Made by a program: the position numbers and the translations under genes. A stretch of DNA of 32,706 nt from Candidatus Burkholderia pumila (lineage in GTDB: Bacteria; Pseudomonadota; Gammaproteobacteria; Burkholderiales; Burkholderiaceae), in assembly GCA_001045575.1 (NCBI GenBank), contig LELG01000006.1, positions 1 through 32,706 on the forward strand, written 5' to 3'. The notes under the pieces are model-generated. The model did no database searches. It was given only the letters and a program-made list of their open reading frames with translations, and was not told where the DNA came from. The number at the start of each line of letters is the position of its first letter. Position 1 is the first letter of the stretch. Below, in pieces: positions 1 through 8,374 of this stretch.

Positions 1-217
1 CTGCGTGCGATACGGCGAGCGATTTCGCGTACTCCGACGCCTGGAGAGAAAGTAGCCCAATCTCCTCTCGCTCCGCGAACGACAAATACCTACCAGAAAT
101 AGGGTTCAACATGAAAAGTGGCATGCCACCACGATAGCGGAACCAGCGCGAGCCCAACGCCTGAGATACGCCAACCGCCTCCGCTGTTTTCTCACTTGTA
201 ATAATTCGCGTTGCCAT
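1..217 (-). pseudogene. IS30-family transposase, 5'-truncated and frameshifted remnant
   Basis: Reading the minus strand from the ATG at 217 gives a protein with the Burkholderia IS30 N-terminal signature: a WFRYRGGMP segment, then PISGRYLSFAEREEIGLL, the start of the helix-turn-helix that binds the IS ends. The next expected block, GVGVREIARRIAR, is present but in another frame (about 15-45), so one base has been lost near position 43, where CAGGCG stands for an expected CAGGGCG. The usual 20-40 residues before the first recognisable motif are missing at the 217 side, so the 5' end is truncated beside rhlE. The remainder leaves the window at position 1, so how much of the catalytic DDE domain survives is not visible. 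Family identity is fairly sure; activity is very unlikely. Confidence 0.72.
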
Positions 218-285
218 TGTTGCCACTGGGCTTGCTTGGATGATGACGTCGCAGCAGATTTTTGCGGACGGCTTTCACGCGACGG

Positions 286-1614
286 TTAGGCATTTCCCCA
301 GCCGTTCCCATTTCCATTGCTATTAGCAGGCCGAGCACCATGCGCTTCGCCCTGAGTCGGATGCCGCCCGTCGCCGTTGCGACGCGCCTCGCCATCGCGC
401 GGACCACCACGACGGCCTTGCCCCTGTCCGCCACTGCGACGCTGGATCGGTTCCGGCTTCGCATTCGGATCAGGCTCGAAGCCCGGCACCACTTCCTGCG
501 GAATCGCGCGCTTGATGAGGCGCTCGATATCGCACAACAACACATGCTCATCGACACAAACGAGCGACACCGCTTCGCCTTCCGCGCCCGCACGGCCCGT
601 GCGGCCAATCCGGTGCACGTAATCTTCCGGCACGTTCGGCAGGTCGAAGTTGACCACGTGCGGCAACTGATCGATATCGATGCCGCGCGCCGCAATATCC
701 GTCGCCACCAGCACCTGAAGCGTCTCCGCCTTGAACTCGGTCAGCGCGCGCGTGCGAGCCGACTGGCTCTTGTTGCCGTGAATGGCGAGCGCGCTGATGC
801 CGTCCTTCGTCAGCTGCTCCGCCAGCCGATTCGCGCCGTGCTTAGTACGCGTGAACACGAGCACCTGAAACCAGTCGTTCTGACGAATCAGCTGCATGAG
901 CAGTTCGCGCTTGCGGTCACGGTCGACCGGATAAATCTTCTGATCGACCGTCTCCGCCGTCGTATTGCGGCGCGCGAATTCGATCAGCGCGGGCGAATCC
1001 AGCAGGCCGTCGGCGAGCGCCTTGATTTCATCGGAGAAGGTGGCCGAGAACAGCAGGTTCTGGCGCTTCGCAGGCAAGCGCGCGAGTACGCGCTTAATAT
1101 CGTGAATGAAGCCCATGTCCAGCATGCGGTCGGCTTCGTCGAGCACGAGAATCTCGAGCTGCGACACGTTGATGGTCTTCTGCTGCATGTGATCCAGCAG
1201 ACGCCCCGGCGTCGCCACGACGATATCCACGCCGCGCTTCAACGCATCGATCTGAGGATTGATGCCGACGCCGCCGAACATCACCGTGGACTTAAGCTTC
1301 AGATACTTGCCATAAGCGCGCACACTTTCCTCGACTTGAGCGGCGAGCTCGCGCGTCGGCGTCAGAATAAGCGCGCGGACGGGACGCTTTGCACCGCCAG
1401 CCGTCGAAGCAGGCGCGAGAGAAGAAAGACGCTGAAGAATAGGCAGCGTGAAGCCAGCCGTCTTGCCCGTGCCGGTCTGCGCACCTGCAAGCAGATCACC
1501 GCCCTTCAAAACGGCGGGAATGGCCTGAAGCTGGATGGGCGTCGGGTTCGTGTAGCCCAGTTCGTTGACGGCGCGCAGCAGAGGTTCGGACAGGCCGAGT
1601 GAATCAAAAGACAT
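286..1614 (-). CDS. rhlE: DEAD-box ATP-dependent RNA helicase, RhlE type
   Basis: An RNA-dependent ATPase that unwinds short RNA duplexes, probably acting in ribosome assembly, RNA decay or cold adaptation in the cytoplasm. The 442-aa product shows the ordered superfamily 2 motifs: Q motif GYTNPTPIQ (20-28), Walker A AQTGTGKT (45-52), PTRELAAQ (about 86-93), TPGRLLD (about 135-141), DEAD (159-162), SAT (190-192) and the motif VI region [10 protein letters not shown] (about 337-346). A basic, Gly/Arg/Asn-rich tail after about residue 380 is typical of RhlE and likely contacts RNA nonspecifically. The length is slightly short for the family because tail length varies. The ATG at 1614 is chosen because the protein begins directly with the conserved F[10 protein letters not shown] helix. 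No strong ribosome binding site is visible. The gene is monocistronic and fully open. Confidence 0.95.
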   Translation of the reverse strand: MSFDSLGLSEPLLRAVNELGYTNPTPIQLQAIPAVLKGGDLLAGAQTGTGKTAGFTLPILQRLSSLAPASTAGGAKRPVRALILTPTRELAAQVEESVRAYGKYLKLKSTVMFGGVGINPQIDALKRGVDIVVATPGRLLDHMQQKTINVSQLEILVLDEADRMLDMGFIHDIKRVLARLPAKRQNLLFSATFSDEIKALADGLLDSPALIEFARRNTTAETVDQKIYPVDRDRKRELLMQLIRQNDWFQVLVFTRTKHGANRLAEQLTKDGISALAIHGNKSQSARTRALTEFKAETLQVLVATDIAARGIDIDQLPHVVNFDLPNVPEDYVHRIGRTGRAGAEGEAVSLVCVDEHVLLCDIERLIKRAIPQEVVPGFEPDPNAKPEPIQRRSGGQGQGRRGGPRDGEARRNGDGRHPTQGEAHGARPANSNGNGNGWGNA

Positions 1615-1834
1615 AGAAAATATTCGAGTTCGTTATGGCGAGCGCCGCGCGTGCGGGCGAAATCACCGCGACAGCGCAGGTGCGACGCTCGAAGTCAATC
1701 GGGCGGCGGCCGATAAGTGGCGGAAGTCAACCGCCTGGCAGTGCCGCAAGAGTTCGGCGTGCTATCAAGACATGCCATCTGGCCGTAAGTTGCATCGAAC
1801 AAGACGATGCATGCGCAAACTAAGAATTCGACAA

Positions 1835-2455
1835 TCACGCGACGTAACGCGCGATGCTCACGAATTGACAAAGGCTGCCTGCCAGCACGAACAGATGCCA
1901 GATACCGTGGCCGTGCCGGATACGCTCGTCGTTGATGAAAAAATAAATGCCGGCGCTATAGATCACGCCGCCCGTCACCAGCCACGCGGTTCCCGCGGGC
2001 GGCAGCGCCGTCACGAGCGGACGGACGGCTACGAGCGCGAGCCAGCCCATCAGAACGTACAGCACCATCGAAACGCTGCGGGTTCGGCGCCCGAGCGTGA
2101 TTTCCTGCACGATGCCCAGCGCCGCCAGCCCCCAGCTCACGCCGAACAGCGACCAGCCCCACGAGCCGCGCAGTGTCACCAGCGTGAAGGGCGTATAGCT
2201 GCCCGCGATCAACAGATAGATGGCCGAATGATCGCACTTCTGCAAGACCGCCTTCATGCGCGGCGAGCGGGCCCAATGATACAGCGTCGAGTTCAGATAC
2301 AGCACGACGAGCATTGCGCCGTAGACCGCGAAGCTCACGATCTTGTACGGATCATGATCGAGCGCGCCCATGACGACGAGCGCCGTCAGACCCGCCACGG
2401 CCAGAACCGCGCCGACCAGATGACTGATGCTGTTGAACCGCTCACCGACATGCAT
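1835..2455 (-). CDS. Haemolysin III / PAQR-family seven-helix membrane protein
   Basis: A 206-aa integral inner-membrane protein of the HlyIII branch of the PAQR superfamily, related to eukaryotic adiponectin and progestin receptors. Family members carry a zinc site and are thought to have hydrolase activity; the bacterial role is poorly defined. The sequence shows about seven hydrophobic segments and the three signature metal-binding patches: S56-x3-H60 in NSTLYH, D75-H76 in CDHSAIY, and H183-x3-H187 in HGHGIWH near the C-terminus. The start at 2455 gives the usual short N-terminus (HVGERFNSISH). The gene lies between the cytochrome operon and rhlE on the same strand. A terminator-like hairpin separates it from the cytochromes, so it probably has its own promoter at 2456-2480. 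Family assignment is firm, function is not. Confidence 0.9.
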   Translation of the reverse strand: MHVGERFNSISHLVGAVLAVAGLTALVVMGALDHDPYKIVSFAVYGAMLVVLYLNSTLYHWARSPRMKAVLQKCDHSAIYLLIAGSYTPFTLVTLRGSWGWSLFGVSWGLAALGIVQEITLGRRTRSVSMVLYVLMGWLALVAVRPLVTALPPAGTAWLVTGGVIYSAGIYFFINDERIRHGHGIWHLFVLAGSLCQFVSIARYVA

Positions 2456-2481
2456 ACAAGAATCCGACTCACCAAAGACAA

Positions 2482-2513
2482 GGGGCGCGGCCCCGACTTG
2501 AAGGCTGCGCCCC
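2482..2513 (-). terminator. Intrinsic terminator of the cytochrome c operon
   Basis: An 11-bp stem (2482-2492 with 2503-2513, one G-U pair, 10-base loop) of almost pure GC lies 42 bases after the trihaem cytochrome stop codon. Read on the minus strand, the stem is followed by a T-rich run (TTGTCTTT), as expected for a Rho-independent terminator. It sits just before the haemolysin III start at 2455. Confidence 0.7.
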
Positions 2514-2555
2514 CGACGCGTATTGTACGCTGTCCCGGTGATGGACTTAAACTCA

Positions 2556-3854
2556 TCAGTCGATCGGCGCCGAACGCAGGTTGCTCACTTGCTGCGGCGA
2601 CACCGGCGTGCCGTGGTTGCCCCACGACATACGGATGTACGTCACGACCGCCGCGACTTCCGTATCCGACAGCGACTGCGCGAACGGCGGCATGCCGTGC
2701 GGCATCGGATTGCCTTCCGTGCTCGGCGGGTAACCGCCGTTGAGCGTCATGCGGATCGGATTGACGGCCGACGGCATCTGGATCGACTGGTTGTTCGCCA
2801 GCGGCGGATACGCCGGCGGTTTGCCCAGACCGTTCTCCGCGTGGCACTTCGCGCAGTTTTCGGTGTAGACCTTCTTGCCCATCGTCAGCAATTCGCCGCC
2901 GAACTTCTCGGACGTTTCGAGCTGGATCGATTCCGGCGCTTCCTTGTTCTGCGGGATCGACTTCAGATACGTCGAGATCGCTTTGATGTCGGCGTCCGTC
3001 ATGTACTGCAGGCTGTTGTGGACCACTTCAGCCATCGGGCCAAACACCGCGCCGCGCTGCGACACGCCGGTCTTCAGCAGGTCGTTGATGTCCTTGATGT
3101 CCCAGTCGCCCAGGCCCGCTTCCTTGTTCGACGTCAGCGACGGCGCGTACCAGTTCTGCAGCGGAATCAGGCCGCCCGCGAAGGCTGTGGAGTTGATCGG
3201 GCCGCCTATCACGTTGATGGAAGTGTGGCACATGCCGCAGTGGCCGAGGCCTTCGACCAGATACGCGCCACGGTTCCATTCGACCGACTTGGTCGGGTCC
3301 GGCTTGTACTCGTCTTCCGAGAAGAACAGGGTACGCCAGCCGATCAGCAGATTACGGTTGTTGAACGGGAATCGCAGTTCATGCGGACGGCTCGTCACAT
3401 TGACTGGCGGCACCGAACGCAGATACGCGTAGATCGCGTCCGAGTCGGCGCGCGTGATCTTCGTGTAGCTCGTGAACGGGAAGCCCGGGTAGAGCAGCGA
3501 GCCGTCCTTCGAGCGGCCGGTGTGCATTGCTCGGTAGAAGTCGTCGGACGTCCATTTGCCGATGCCGTACTGATCGTCCGGCGTGATGTTCGGCGTGAAC
3601 ATGGTTCCGAAAGGCGTGGCCATGGGCAGGCCGCCGCCGAACTGCTTGCCGCCGCGAACCGTGTGGCAGGCGATACAGTCACCGGCGCGCGCGAGGTACT
3701 CACCTTGTTTGATGAGCGCGGCCTTGTCGGCCGGCGTCGCGGCTTGCGCGCCGCCGGAGTGCAGGTTGTCGCCGCCCGACCAAAGAACGGCGACGGCTGC
3801 GACGGCTGCCACCGTGACAGCCGAGGAAAATGCGAACAGGGACTTGCGTTTCAT
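2556..3854 (-). CDS. Trihaem c-type cytochrome, alcohol/gluconate dehydrogenase cytochrome-subunit type
   Basis: An exported 432-aa electron carrier. An N-terminal hydrophobic segment (about 8-25) ending before AQAAT looks like a signal peptide or anchor. Three CxxCH haem sites are spaced as in the three-haem cytochrome subunits of PQQ- or FAD-linked membrane dehydrogenases: CIACH (60-64), CGMCH (206-210) and CAKCH (334-338). Downstream methionine-containing segments such as GNPMPHGMPPF could supply axial ligands. Family members pass electrons from a periplasmic dehydrogenase to ubiquinone or to a terminal oxidase. Here no flavin or PQQ dehydrogenase subunit is adjacent, so the electron donor is unknown. 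The gene follows the dihaem cytochrome after 21 bases, clearly in one operon, and ends at a strong terminator hairpin. It is fully open. Confidence 0.9.
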   Translation of the reverse strand: MKRKSLFAFSSAVTVAAVAAVAVLWSGGDNLHSGGAQAATPADKAALIKQGEYLARAGDCIACHTVRGGKQFGGGLPMATPFGTMFTPNITPDDQYGIGKWTSDDFYRAMHTGRSKDGSLLYPGFPFTSYTKITRADSDAIYAYLRSVPPVNVTSRPHELRFPFNNRNLLIGWRTLFFSEDEYKPDPTKSVEWNRGAYLVEGLGHCGMCHTSINVIGGPINSTAFAGGLIPLQNWYAPSLTSNKEAGLGDWDIKDINDLLKTGVSQRGAVFGPMAEVVHNSLQYMTDADIKAISTYLKSIPQNKEAPESIQLETSEKFGGELLTMGKKVYTENCAKCHAENGLGKPPAYPPLANNQSIQMPSAVNPIRMTLNGGYPPSTEGNPMPHGMPPFAQSLSDTEVAAVVTYIRMSWGNHGTPVSPQQVSNLRSAPID

Positions 3855-3875
3855 TGTGTTGTCGCTCCAGACGCC

Positions 3876-4616
3876 TTATTGCGGTTCGCTGCCGCAGGTC
3901 AGCGGCATCTTCAACGAGCCAGCGGGCGCGGGCACCGGGTTGGCGGGTGCTTGTTGCGTGGAGAGCCACGCGGCGACGGCGGTCACGTCGTCGTCGGTCA
4001 GGCGCGAGGCGATTTCGTGCATGCAATCCGGTGCCTTTGCGTGACGCGTGCCCGACTTCCATGCGCCGACCTGCGCGCTGATGTAATCCGAATGCAGACC
4101 GACCAGGTCCGGAATGGCCGGCTGCATGCCGGTCAGATCCTTGCCGTGGCATGCCGCGCATGCGGGAATGTTTTTCGACGGATCTCCGTTCAGGACGATC
4201 TGCTGGCCACGCGCAAGCGTAGAAGCCGACTGGTTCGACTTGGCAGGCTGCGGATACGGCGGACGCTGTTCGGAGAAATAAGTTGCGATCTGATGAAGAT
4301 ACTCGTCCGAGAGATACGTGGCGAGGTAGTTCATCGGCGGGTACTTGCGCCAGCCTTCGCGGAAATTCTGGAGCTGGTTGTACAGATAGTCGGTGGGCTT
4401 GCCCGCAAGACGCGGGAAATAGTCGTTGTCCGTGCCTTCACCGTGGACGCCGTGACATGCCGTGCAGCCTTGCACGCGGGCGGCCATGCTATCGGTCGCG
4501 GGCTGGTTGGCCGTCTGGGCTTGCGCCTGACTCGCGCCGAAAACGCCAGCGCTGCTAATCAGAGCCAGAGCGAGCAGCGGACGGAAAATGCGTCTTGAAA
4601 ACACGCGACACTCCAT
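3876..4616 (-). CDS. Dihaem c-type cytochrome (c4/c553-like)
   Basis: A 246-aa periplasmic cytochrome and first gene of the two-cytochrome operon. The start is placed at 4616 because the codons after it give a proper signal peptide: basic FSRRIFRP, hydrophobic LLALALISSAGVFG, then an AQAQ cleavage region. An upstream in-frame start would add an implausible leader. Two CxxCH sites are visible: CTACH (51-55) and CAACH (153-157), each opening a small class I cytochrome domain, as in cytochrome c4. PRLAGKPTDYLYNQL between them is typical of this class. Such proteins shuttle electrons between membrane dehydrogenases or bc1 and terminal oxidases. With the trihaem gene it probably forms one electron-transfer module. 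The C-terminus is Pro/Ala-rich and ends CGSEPQ. No ribosome binding site stands out. Confidence 0.88.
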   Translation of the reverse strand: MECRVFSRRIFRPLLALALISSAGVFGASQAQAQTANQPATDSMAARVQGCTACHGVHGEGTDNDYFPRLAGKPTDYLYNQLQNFREGWRKYPPMNYLATYLSDEYLHQIATYFSEQRPPYPQPAKSNQSASTLARGQQIVLNGDPSKNIPACAACHGKDLTGMQPAIPDLVGLHSDYISAQVGAWKSGTRHAKAPDCMHEIASRLTDDDVTAVAAWLSTQQAPANPVPAPAGSLKMPLTCGSEPQ

Positions 4617-5029
4617 GAAACTCGGGGACCTGCCGAGCTTCTTACAGCTCGGTGCGAAGGTGGCGAAAACCACGGCCACAAAGGCTCCAGGAGCCTCTAT
4701 TGCGACGCGGCATTCTATCATCGATGCATGGACGATGACTATTTGATGCAATGTGTAAGTGAATGTGCAATGCGGCGTGTTGACCCAATGCCAATCTCAC
4801 GCTGCCCGAACTGCGGCGCGGTTGCGACAATTTGCCGCGCGGCTTATGACCGCCCGCAAGCTCACCACGTATACATCGACAAAGATTCGACCGTCTTCTG
4901 CTTTCCATGCCACCCCGCGACGCAAGCTTAGGAAGCGCCGGTCGAACTATCAAGGCGTTTCGAAGATGCGGTGCGGCAGCCGCTTCGTTTAGACTGCGCG
5001 GCCATGTCTCTAATAATTTGTCGAACCCG
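4617..5029. other. Intergenic region between the cytochrome operon and copD remnant
   Basis: About 410 bases between divergently oriented genes. It should hold the promoter of the cytochrome operon (minus strand) and that of the decayed copD (plus strand), but I cannot point to convincing -35/-10 boxes. A 67-codon plus-strand reading frame with two Cys-x-x-Cys pairs lies inside; it is discussed under rejected items. Confidence 0.4.
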
Positions 5030-5842
5030 ATGACTTCTCTCATTTGCGACGCCCGGAGAGTGTCCTGAACGGCGGCTATCCGCTCGCGCAAGTGTGCTTC
5101 GCTGCGGTGGGCGATATCGCCTTCGCCTGCGCGCTTGGCGCGTTGTTTCTTAAGCGCTGGGTGCGAGGCGAAGGCGAACAGAGGTTCGACATGACGCGGT
5201 GGGCCGCGCTCGTACTCTTGCTGTGGCTGTGCAACACGTCGCTTCGCTGTGGCTTGTCGCCACGTCGACACATGCGGGAATCGGCTGGGCGGTAGCGATT
5301 CTGGGCAGCATCGGCCTGCTGGCATCGGCGATGGATGGGCTCGTCGTCGTGTGGTGCGCGTCGCTCGGCGCGCTGGTCGCGGCGGCGGGCAAGGCGGCGA
5401 TCGGCCATGCGGCAGAGATGCAGGCGCGCTTTCCATCGCCGAGATCGTGCAGACGGTGCATCTGTTGGCCACGGGCGTGTGGGGCGGCGTGGTGATGGAG
5501 AGCGCGCTCGCGCTCTCGGGCAAAACCATGCGCCTCGTCGATCACATCTCGCGCACTGCGGCGATCGCCGTCTTCTTCGTTCTTGCCATGGGCGATAACG
5601 CGCTGCGCGGCATCGGCGGATCGGCGGACGATGAGCGTGTGTGGGGGCATGCGCTCATCGTGAAAGTCGTGCTGGTGGTGATCGCACTGTATGCGGCGCG
5701 ATGAATCGAGGGCGCTACATGCCTCGGAAAAAAAATACGCACGCGATCATCAACGTGATGCGCGTCGAAGCCGTTGCCATGCTCGGCGTGTTCATCGCGG
5801 GCGTCCGTGCTGTCGCACAGCGTCCCCGGCATGTCGATGTGA
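5030..5842 (+). pseudogene. copD: CopD-family copper resistance membrane protein, frameshifted
   Basis: Pieces of one multi-helix protein are spread over all three plus frames. These are LNGGYPLAQVCFAAVGD and the following helix to about 5235, THAGIGWAVAILGSIGLL and onward to about 5425, then IAEIVQTVHLLATGVWGG through YAAR to about 5700. MNRGRYMPRK and NVMRVEAVAMLGVFIAGV follow to about 5800, and finally VLSHSVPGMSM ending at TGA 5840-5842. The last two blocks are the usual C-terminus of CopD (PcoD family), an inner-membrane protein linked to copper uptake or resistance together with periplasmic CopC. At least four single-base indels are needed to join the pieces, so the gene is dead. The start is uncertain: the ATG at 5030 is in a different frame from the first conserved block. 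No copC is visible next to it. Confidence 0.75.
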
Positions 5843-6141
5843 TTACTCGTATCCCAGCCGATGACTGACGATCGGCGCACAAAACAGCGCAAGCGCGCAT
5901 CCCGCGACTTTGCCCTGAAGCTCGACGAACGCCGTATGCGAATCCACGATGAACAGCACTTCGAGCAATTGCGGCAGACAGAACACGAAAGCCAACGCGA
6001 TAAACACCCGCGTCACGCTGGAAATACGCCACGCGAACTGCGTGTGATGGCCGCCGCCATCACACGCGCAACGCCGAACGCGACGACAGCACCAACGCCG
6101 ACCTGCGCGCGGACATATTCATCGGGAAGGGCGTGCCACAT
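5843..6141 (-). pseudogene. Small hypothetical membrane protein, frameshifted
   Basis: Reading the minus strand from the ATG at 6141 gives MWHALPDEYVRAQVGVGAVV and a hydrophobic segment. The frame then shifts near 6025 and continues with RVFIALAFVFCLPQLLEVL, IVDSHTAFVELQGKVAG and CALALFCAPIVSHRLGYE, ending at a stop at 5843-5845. The span of 299 bases is not a multiple of three, consistent with one indel. Two or three hydrophobic helices and a short charged tail suggest a roughly 99-aa inner-membrane protein. I do not recognise a family. It is convergent with the copD remnant, the two stop codons being directly adjacent, and may have been a tandem partner of panB before decay. Confidence 0.5.
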
Positions 6142-6247
6142 GATCGTTTTCGCTATTGTGTGAGTGACTGACCCCAGCGTACTGAGCAATAAACCTGCCT
6201 GTGTCTATACGAGAGAGCGCAAATCACGCTCCTTCGCCCCTGAAAAC

Positions 6248-7063
6248 TCAGAACGTGTGCTCGGGACCAGGAAATGAACCGTCTTTCACCGCGCGCACAT
6301 ACGCTTCGACGCCCGCGAAAATGCTCAGTTGTCCCTGCATGAAATCCTTCACGAAGCGCGGACGCTTGCCGTGGAAGATGCCCAGCATATCGTGCAGCAC
6401 GAGTACTTGCCCCGAGCAATCGACACTCGCGCCGATACCGATGGTCGGAATCGCCAGCTTTTCGGTGACTTCGCGCGCCAGCAGCGTCGGCACGGCTTCG
6501 ATCATGATGAGTTGCGCGCCCGCTTCCTGCAACGCGAGCGCATCGCGCTTCATCTGCTCCGCCGCCGCTTCCGACTTGCCCTGCACCTTGAAGCCGCCGA
6601 ACGCATGCACCGATTGCGGCGTCAGGCCCACGTGTCCGCACACCGGAATCGAGCGCTCGACGAGAAAGCGCACCGTGTCCGCGAGCCATTCTCCGCCTTC
6701 GATCTTCACCATCTGCGCTCCCGCGCGCATCAGCCTGACCGCGTTCGCGTACGCGTCTTTCTTCGAGCCGATGGTGCCGAACGGCATATCCGCCACGATC
6801 AGCGCGCTCTTGTTCCCGCGCACAACCGACGCCGTGTGATACGCGATGTCGTCGAGCGTTACGGGCAGCGTCGTGCCGTGGCCTTGCAGCACGTTGCCGA
6901 GCGAATCGCCGATCAGCATGACATCGACGCCTGCGCGATCGAGCAGCGCCGCGAAGCTTGCATCATAGCATGTGAGCATGGCGATGCGTTCGCCCGCTTC
7001 GCGCATGGCCTGAAGTTTGGGGACGGTGACCGTCAAACGGCTGGTTTCCTGCAGATACGTCAT
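6248..7063 (-). CDS. panB: 3-methyl-2-oxobutanoate hydroxymethyltransferase (ketopantoate synthase)
   Basis: Transfers the one-carbon unit of 5,10-methylene-tetrahydrofolate to 2-oxoisovalerate, the first committed step of pantothenate and thus coenzyme A synthesis, in the cytoplasm. The 271-aa product is full length for PanB and shows its hallmarks: TCYDASFA near the N-terminus, [11 protein letters not shown] with the metal-binding aspartate, [14 protein letters not shown], and MIEAVP with the catalytic glutamate. The start at 7063 lies 15 bases after the deoxynucleoside kinase stop. It is thus the last gene of the hda-HAD-pcnB-folK-dgk-panB cluster. The folate link to folK upstream is functionally sensible. 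It is intact, which fits retention of cofactor synthesis in a decaying genome. Confidence 0.96.
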   Translation of the reverse strand: MTYLQETSRLTVTVPKLQAMREAGERIAMLTCYDASFAALLDRAGVDVMLIGDSLGNVLQGHGTTLPVTLDDIAYHTASVVRGNKSALIVADMPFGTIGSKKDAYANAVRLMRAGAQMVKIEGGEWLADTVRFLVERSIPVCGHVGLTPQSVHAFGGFKVQGKSEAAAEQMKRDALALQEAGAQLIMIEAVPTLLAREVTEKLAIPTIGIGASVDCSGQVLVLHDMLGIFHGKRPRFVKDFMQGQLSIFAGVEAYVRAVKDGSFPGPEHTF

Positions 7064-7078
7064 GATGGTTCCAACAAA

Positions 7079-7759
7079 TTAAACAGAGACGCCTTTGACG
7101 AAAAATTCCTTGCGCCCGCGCATCGACCCGATACGTTCGATAAGCAAGGCGAGATCATCCTCCGATTCCAGCGGATTCAGATGTTCGGCATTGACCGTGA
7201 GCAAAGACGACGCATCATAGTGATAGAAGAACTCGTTATACGCATCTGACAACGCGCGCAGATACGCATCCGAGATTTGCAGTTCCATGGGCAGCGCGCG
7301 TTTCTGGATGCGCGAGAACAGCACTTCCGGACTCGCCTGCAAGTAGATGACGAGATCGGGCGCGGGACCGTGCGACTGCACATGCGACGCAATGTCTTTA
7401 TACAATGTGAACTCGTCGTCCGGCAGCGTGAGGCGCGCGAAAATCTCGCTCTTCTGCGTGATGAAGTCGGCCATCAGCGGCGTGTTGCCGGTGAGCGCTT
7501 CCGTCACTTCACGCGTCTGCGCGGCGCGTTGCAGCGCGAAGCTCAACTGCGTGGCAAGCGCATGACGCATCGTATCCCGATAGAAACGTTCGAGAAACGG
7601 ATTCTCCTGCGGACGCTCGAACAGCGTGCGCATGGACCAGCGTTCGGCGAGCAGCGTCGCAAGCGTGGTTTTGCCGACGCCGATCGGCCCTTCGATCGCA
7701 ATATAACGATATGGCGGCCGCAACTGCGGCGCCGTGACGGTGAGTGGTGGAACGCTCAT
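7079..7759 (-). CDS. Deoxynucleoside kinase (dAdo/dGuo kinase family)
   Basis: A cytoplasmic kinase of the dNK/thymidine-kinase-2-like family that phosphorylates deoxynucleosides (deoxyadenosine or deoxyguanosine in bacterial relatives) for dNTP salvage. From the chosen start the product is 226 aa, with P-loop GPIGVGKTT (24-32) after a beta strand, substrate-site residues in ERPQENPFLERFY, and PDLVIYLQASPEVLFSRI followed by the lid region RIQKRALPMEL. The ATG at 7759 overlaps the folK stop as ATGA, so translational coupling supports this start. A longer in-frame upstream start would lie inside folK. Burkholderiales carry this kinase between folK and panB, which agrees with the order seen here. 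Confidence 0.9.
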   Translation of the reverse strand: MSVPPLTVTAPQLRPPYRYIAIEGPIGVGKTTLATLLAERWSMRTLFERPQENPFLERFYRDTMRHALATQLSFALQRAAQTREVTEALTGNTPLMADFITQKSEIFARLTLPDDEFTLYKDIASHVQSHGPAPDLVIYLQASPEVLFSRIQKRALPMELQISDAYLRALSDAYNEFFYHYDASSLLTVNAEHLNPLESEDDLALLIERIGSMRGRKEFFVKGVSV

Positions 7760-8289
7760 CGGCAGGTAGGCTTGTTGGATGCGTGGGCGGGCGGCGGCGC
7801 ACATGCATTGATACACGGCACTTTTTCGATGTGCTGATCGGCGATGCTTTCAAGAAAGACATTGGCGCGGCCGCGTTGCGGCACGATCAGCTCAGGTTTG
7901 AGTTCGAGTAGCGGCACGAGCACGAACGCACGCTCGGTCATGCGCGGATGCGGCACGACGAGATCGGCTTCGTCGATGCTCGATGCGCCGTACAGCAGGA
8001 TATCGAGATCAAGCGTGCGTGGCGCATTGCGGTACGGCCGCTCGCGCCCGAACTGCTCTTCGATGAGATGACACAGGCGCAGCAACGAACGCGCGGCCAG
8101 CGAAGTTTCAATCTTGACGACGCAATTGAAATAATCGTCGCCCGACGAATCGATCGGCGCGGTGCGATACAGGCTCGATTTGGCGAGCACGGTGATCGTG
8201 TGCTGCTGGGCAAGACACACGACGGCGTCTTTCAGGGTCTGGCGCGCATCGCCGAGATTCGCCCCCAGGCCGAGATAAGCAATCGTCAT
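7756..8289 (-). CDS. folK: 6-hydroxymethyl-7,8-dihydropterin pyrophosphokinase
   Basis: Transfers pyrophosphate from ATP to 6-hydroxymethyl-dihydropterin in folate synthesis, in the cytoplasm. The 177-aa sequence starts MTIAYLGLGANLGDAR, the HPPK N-terminal strand and loop. It then carries YRTAPID, the pterin-binding DDYFNCVV, and the signature RTLDLDILLYG, whose two aspartates bind Mg-ATP, followed by PHPRMTERAFVLVPL. All catalytic elements are present. The C-terminal extension after IVPQRGRANVFLESIADQ is rich in Cys, Pro and Ala (INACAPPPAHASNKP) and is variable in the family. The stop overlaps the downstream kinase start (ATGA). It is separated from pcnB by 85 bases that contain a hairpin. 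Confidence 0.96.
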   Translation of the reverse strand: MTIAYLGLGANLGDARQTLKDAVVCLAQQHTITVLAKSSLYRTAPIDSSGDDYFNCVVKIETSLAARSLLRLCHLIEEQFGRERPYRNAPRTLDLDILLYGASSIDEADLVVPHPRMTERAFVLVPLLELKPELIVPQRGRANVFLESIADQHIEKVPCINACAPPPAHASNKPTCR

Positions 8290-8321
8290 AGCAGAAGTCC
8301 TACGCGTAAGTTTCAGCGAAA

Positions 8322-8354
8322 AGCGGGGAGTGACTTCGATTGCAACTCCCCGCT
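8322..8354 (-). terminator. Hairpin between pcnB and folK
   Basis: A perfect 10-bp stem AGCGGGGAGT / ACTCCCCGCT (8322-8331 with 8345-8354, 13-base loop) lies 20 bases after the pcnB stop. On the minus strand the stem is followed only by TTTCGCTG, a weak U-tract. It may be a partial terminator or an mRNA processing and stability element separating pcnB from folK. The class assignment is uncertain. Confidence 0.5.
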
Positions 8355-8374
8355 ACTGTAACCAAAACAGGCTT

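Noticed and set aside
262-1602. Long plus-strand open frame antisense to rhlE
   Set aside because: Arginine-rich product with no domain, caused by high GC and codon structure of the helicase gene on the other strand.
2523-4598. 691-codon plus-strand frame antisense to the cytochromes
   Set aside because: Shadow of the two cytochrome genes, whose haem motifs and signal peptides are convincing on the minus strand.
4728-4931. Plus-strand 67-codon frame with CPNCG and CFPCHP pairs, resembling a small zinc-ribbon protein
   Set aside because: No ribosome binding site, no recognised family, and it lies in the shared upstream region of two divergent genes; most likely a chance frame. A conserved frame in relatives would revive it.
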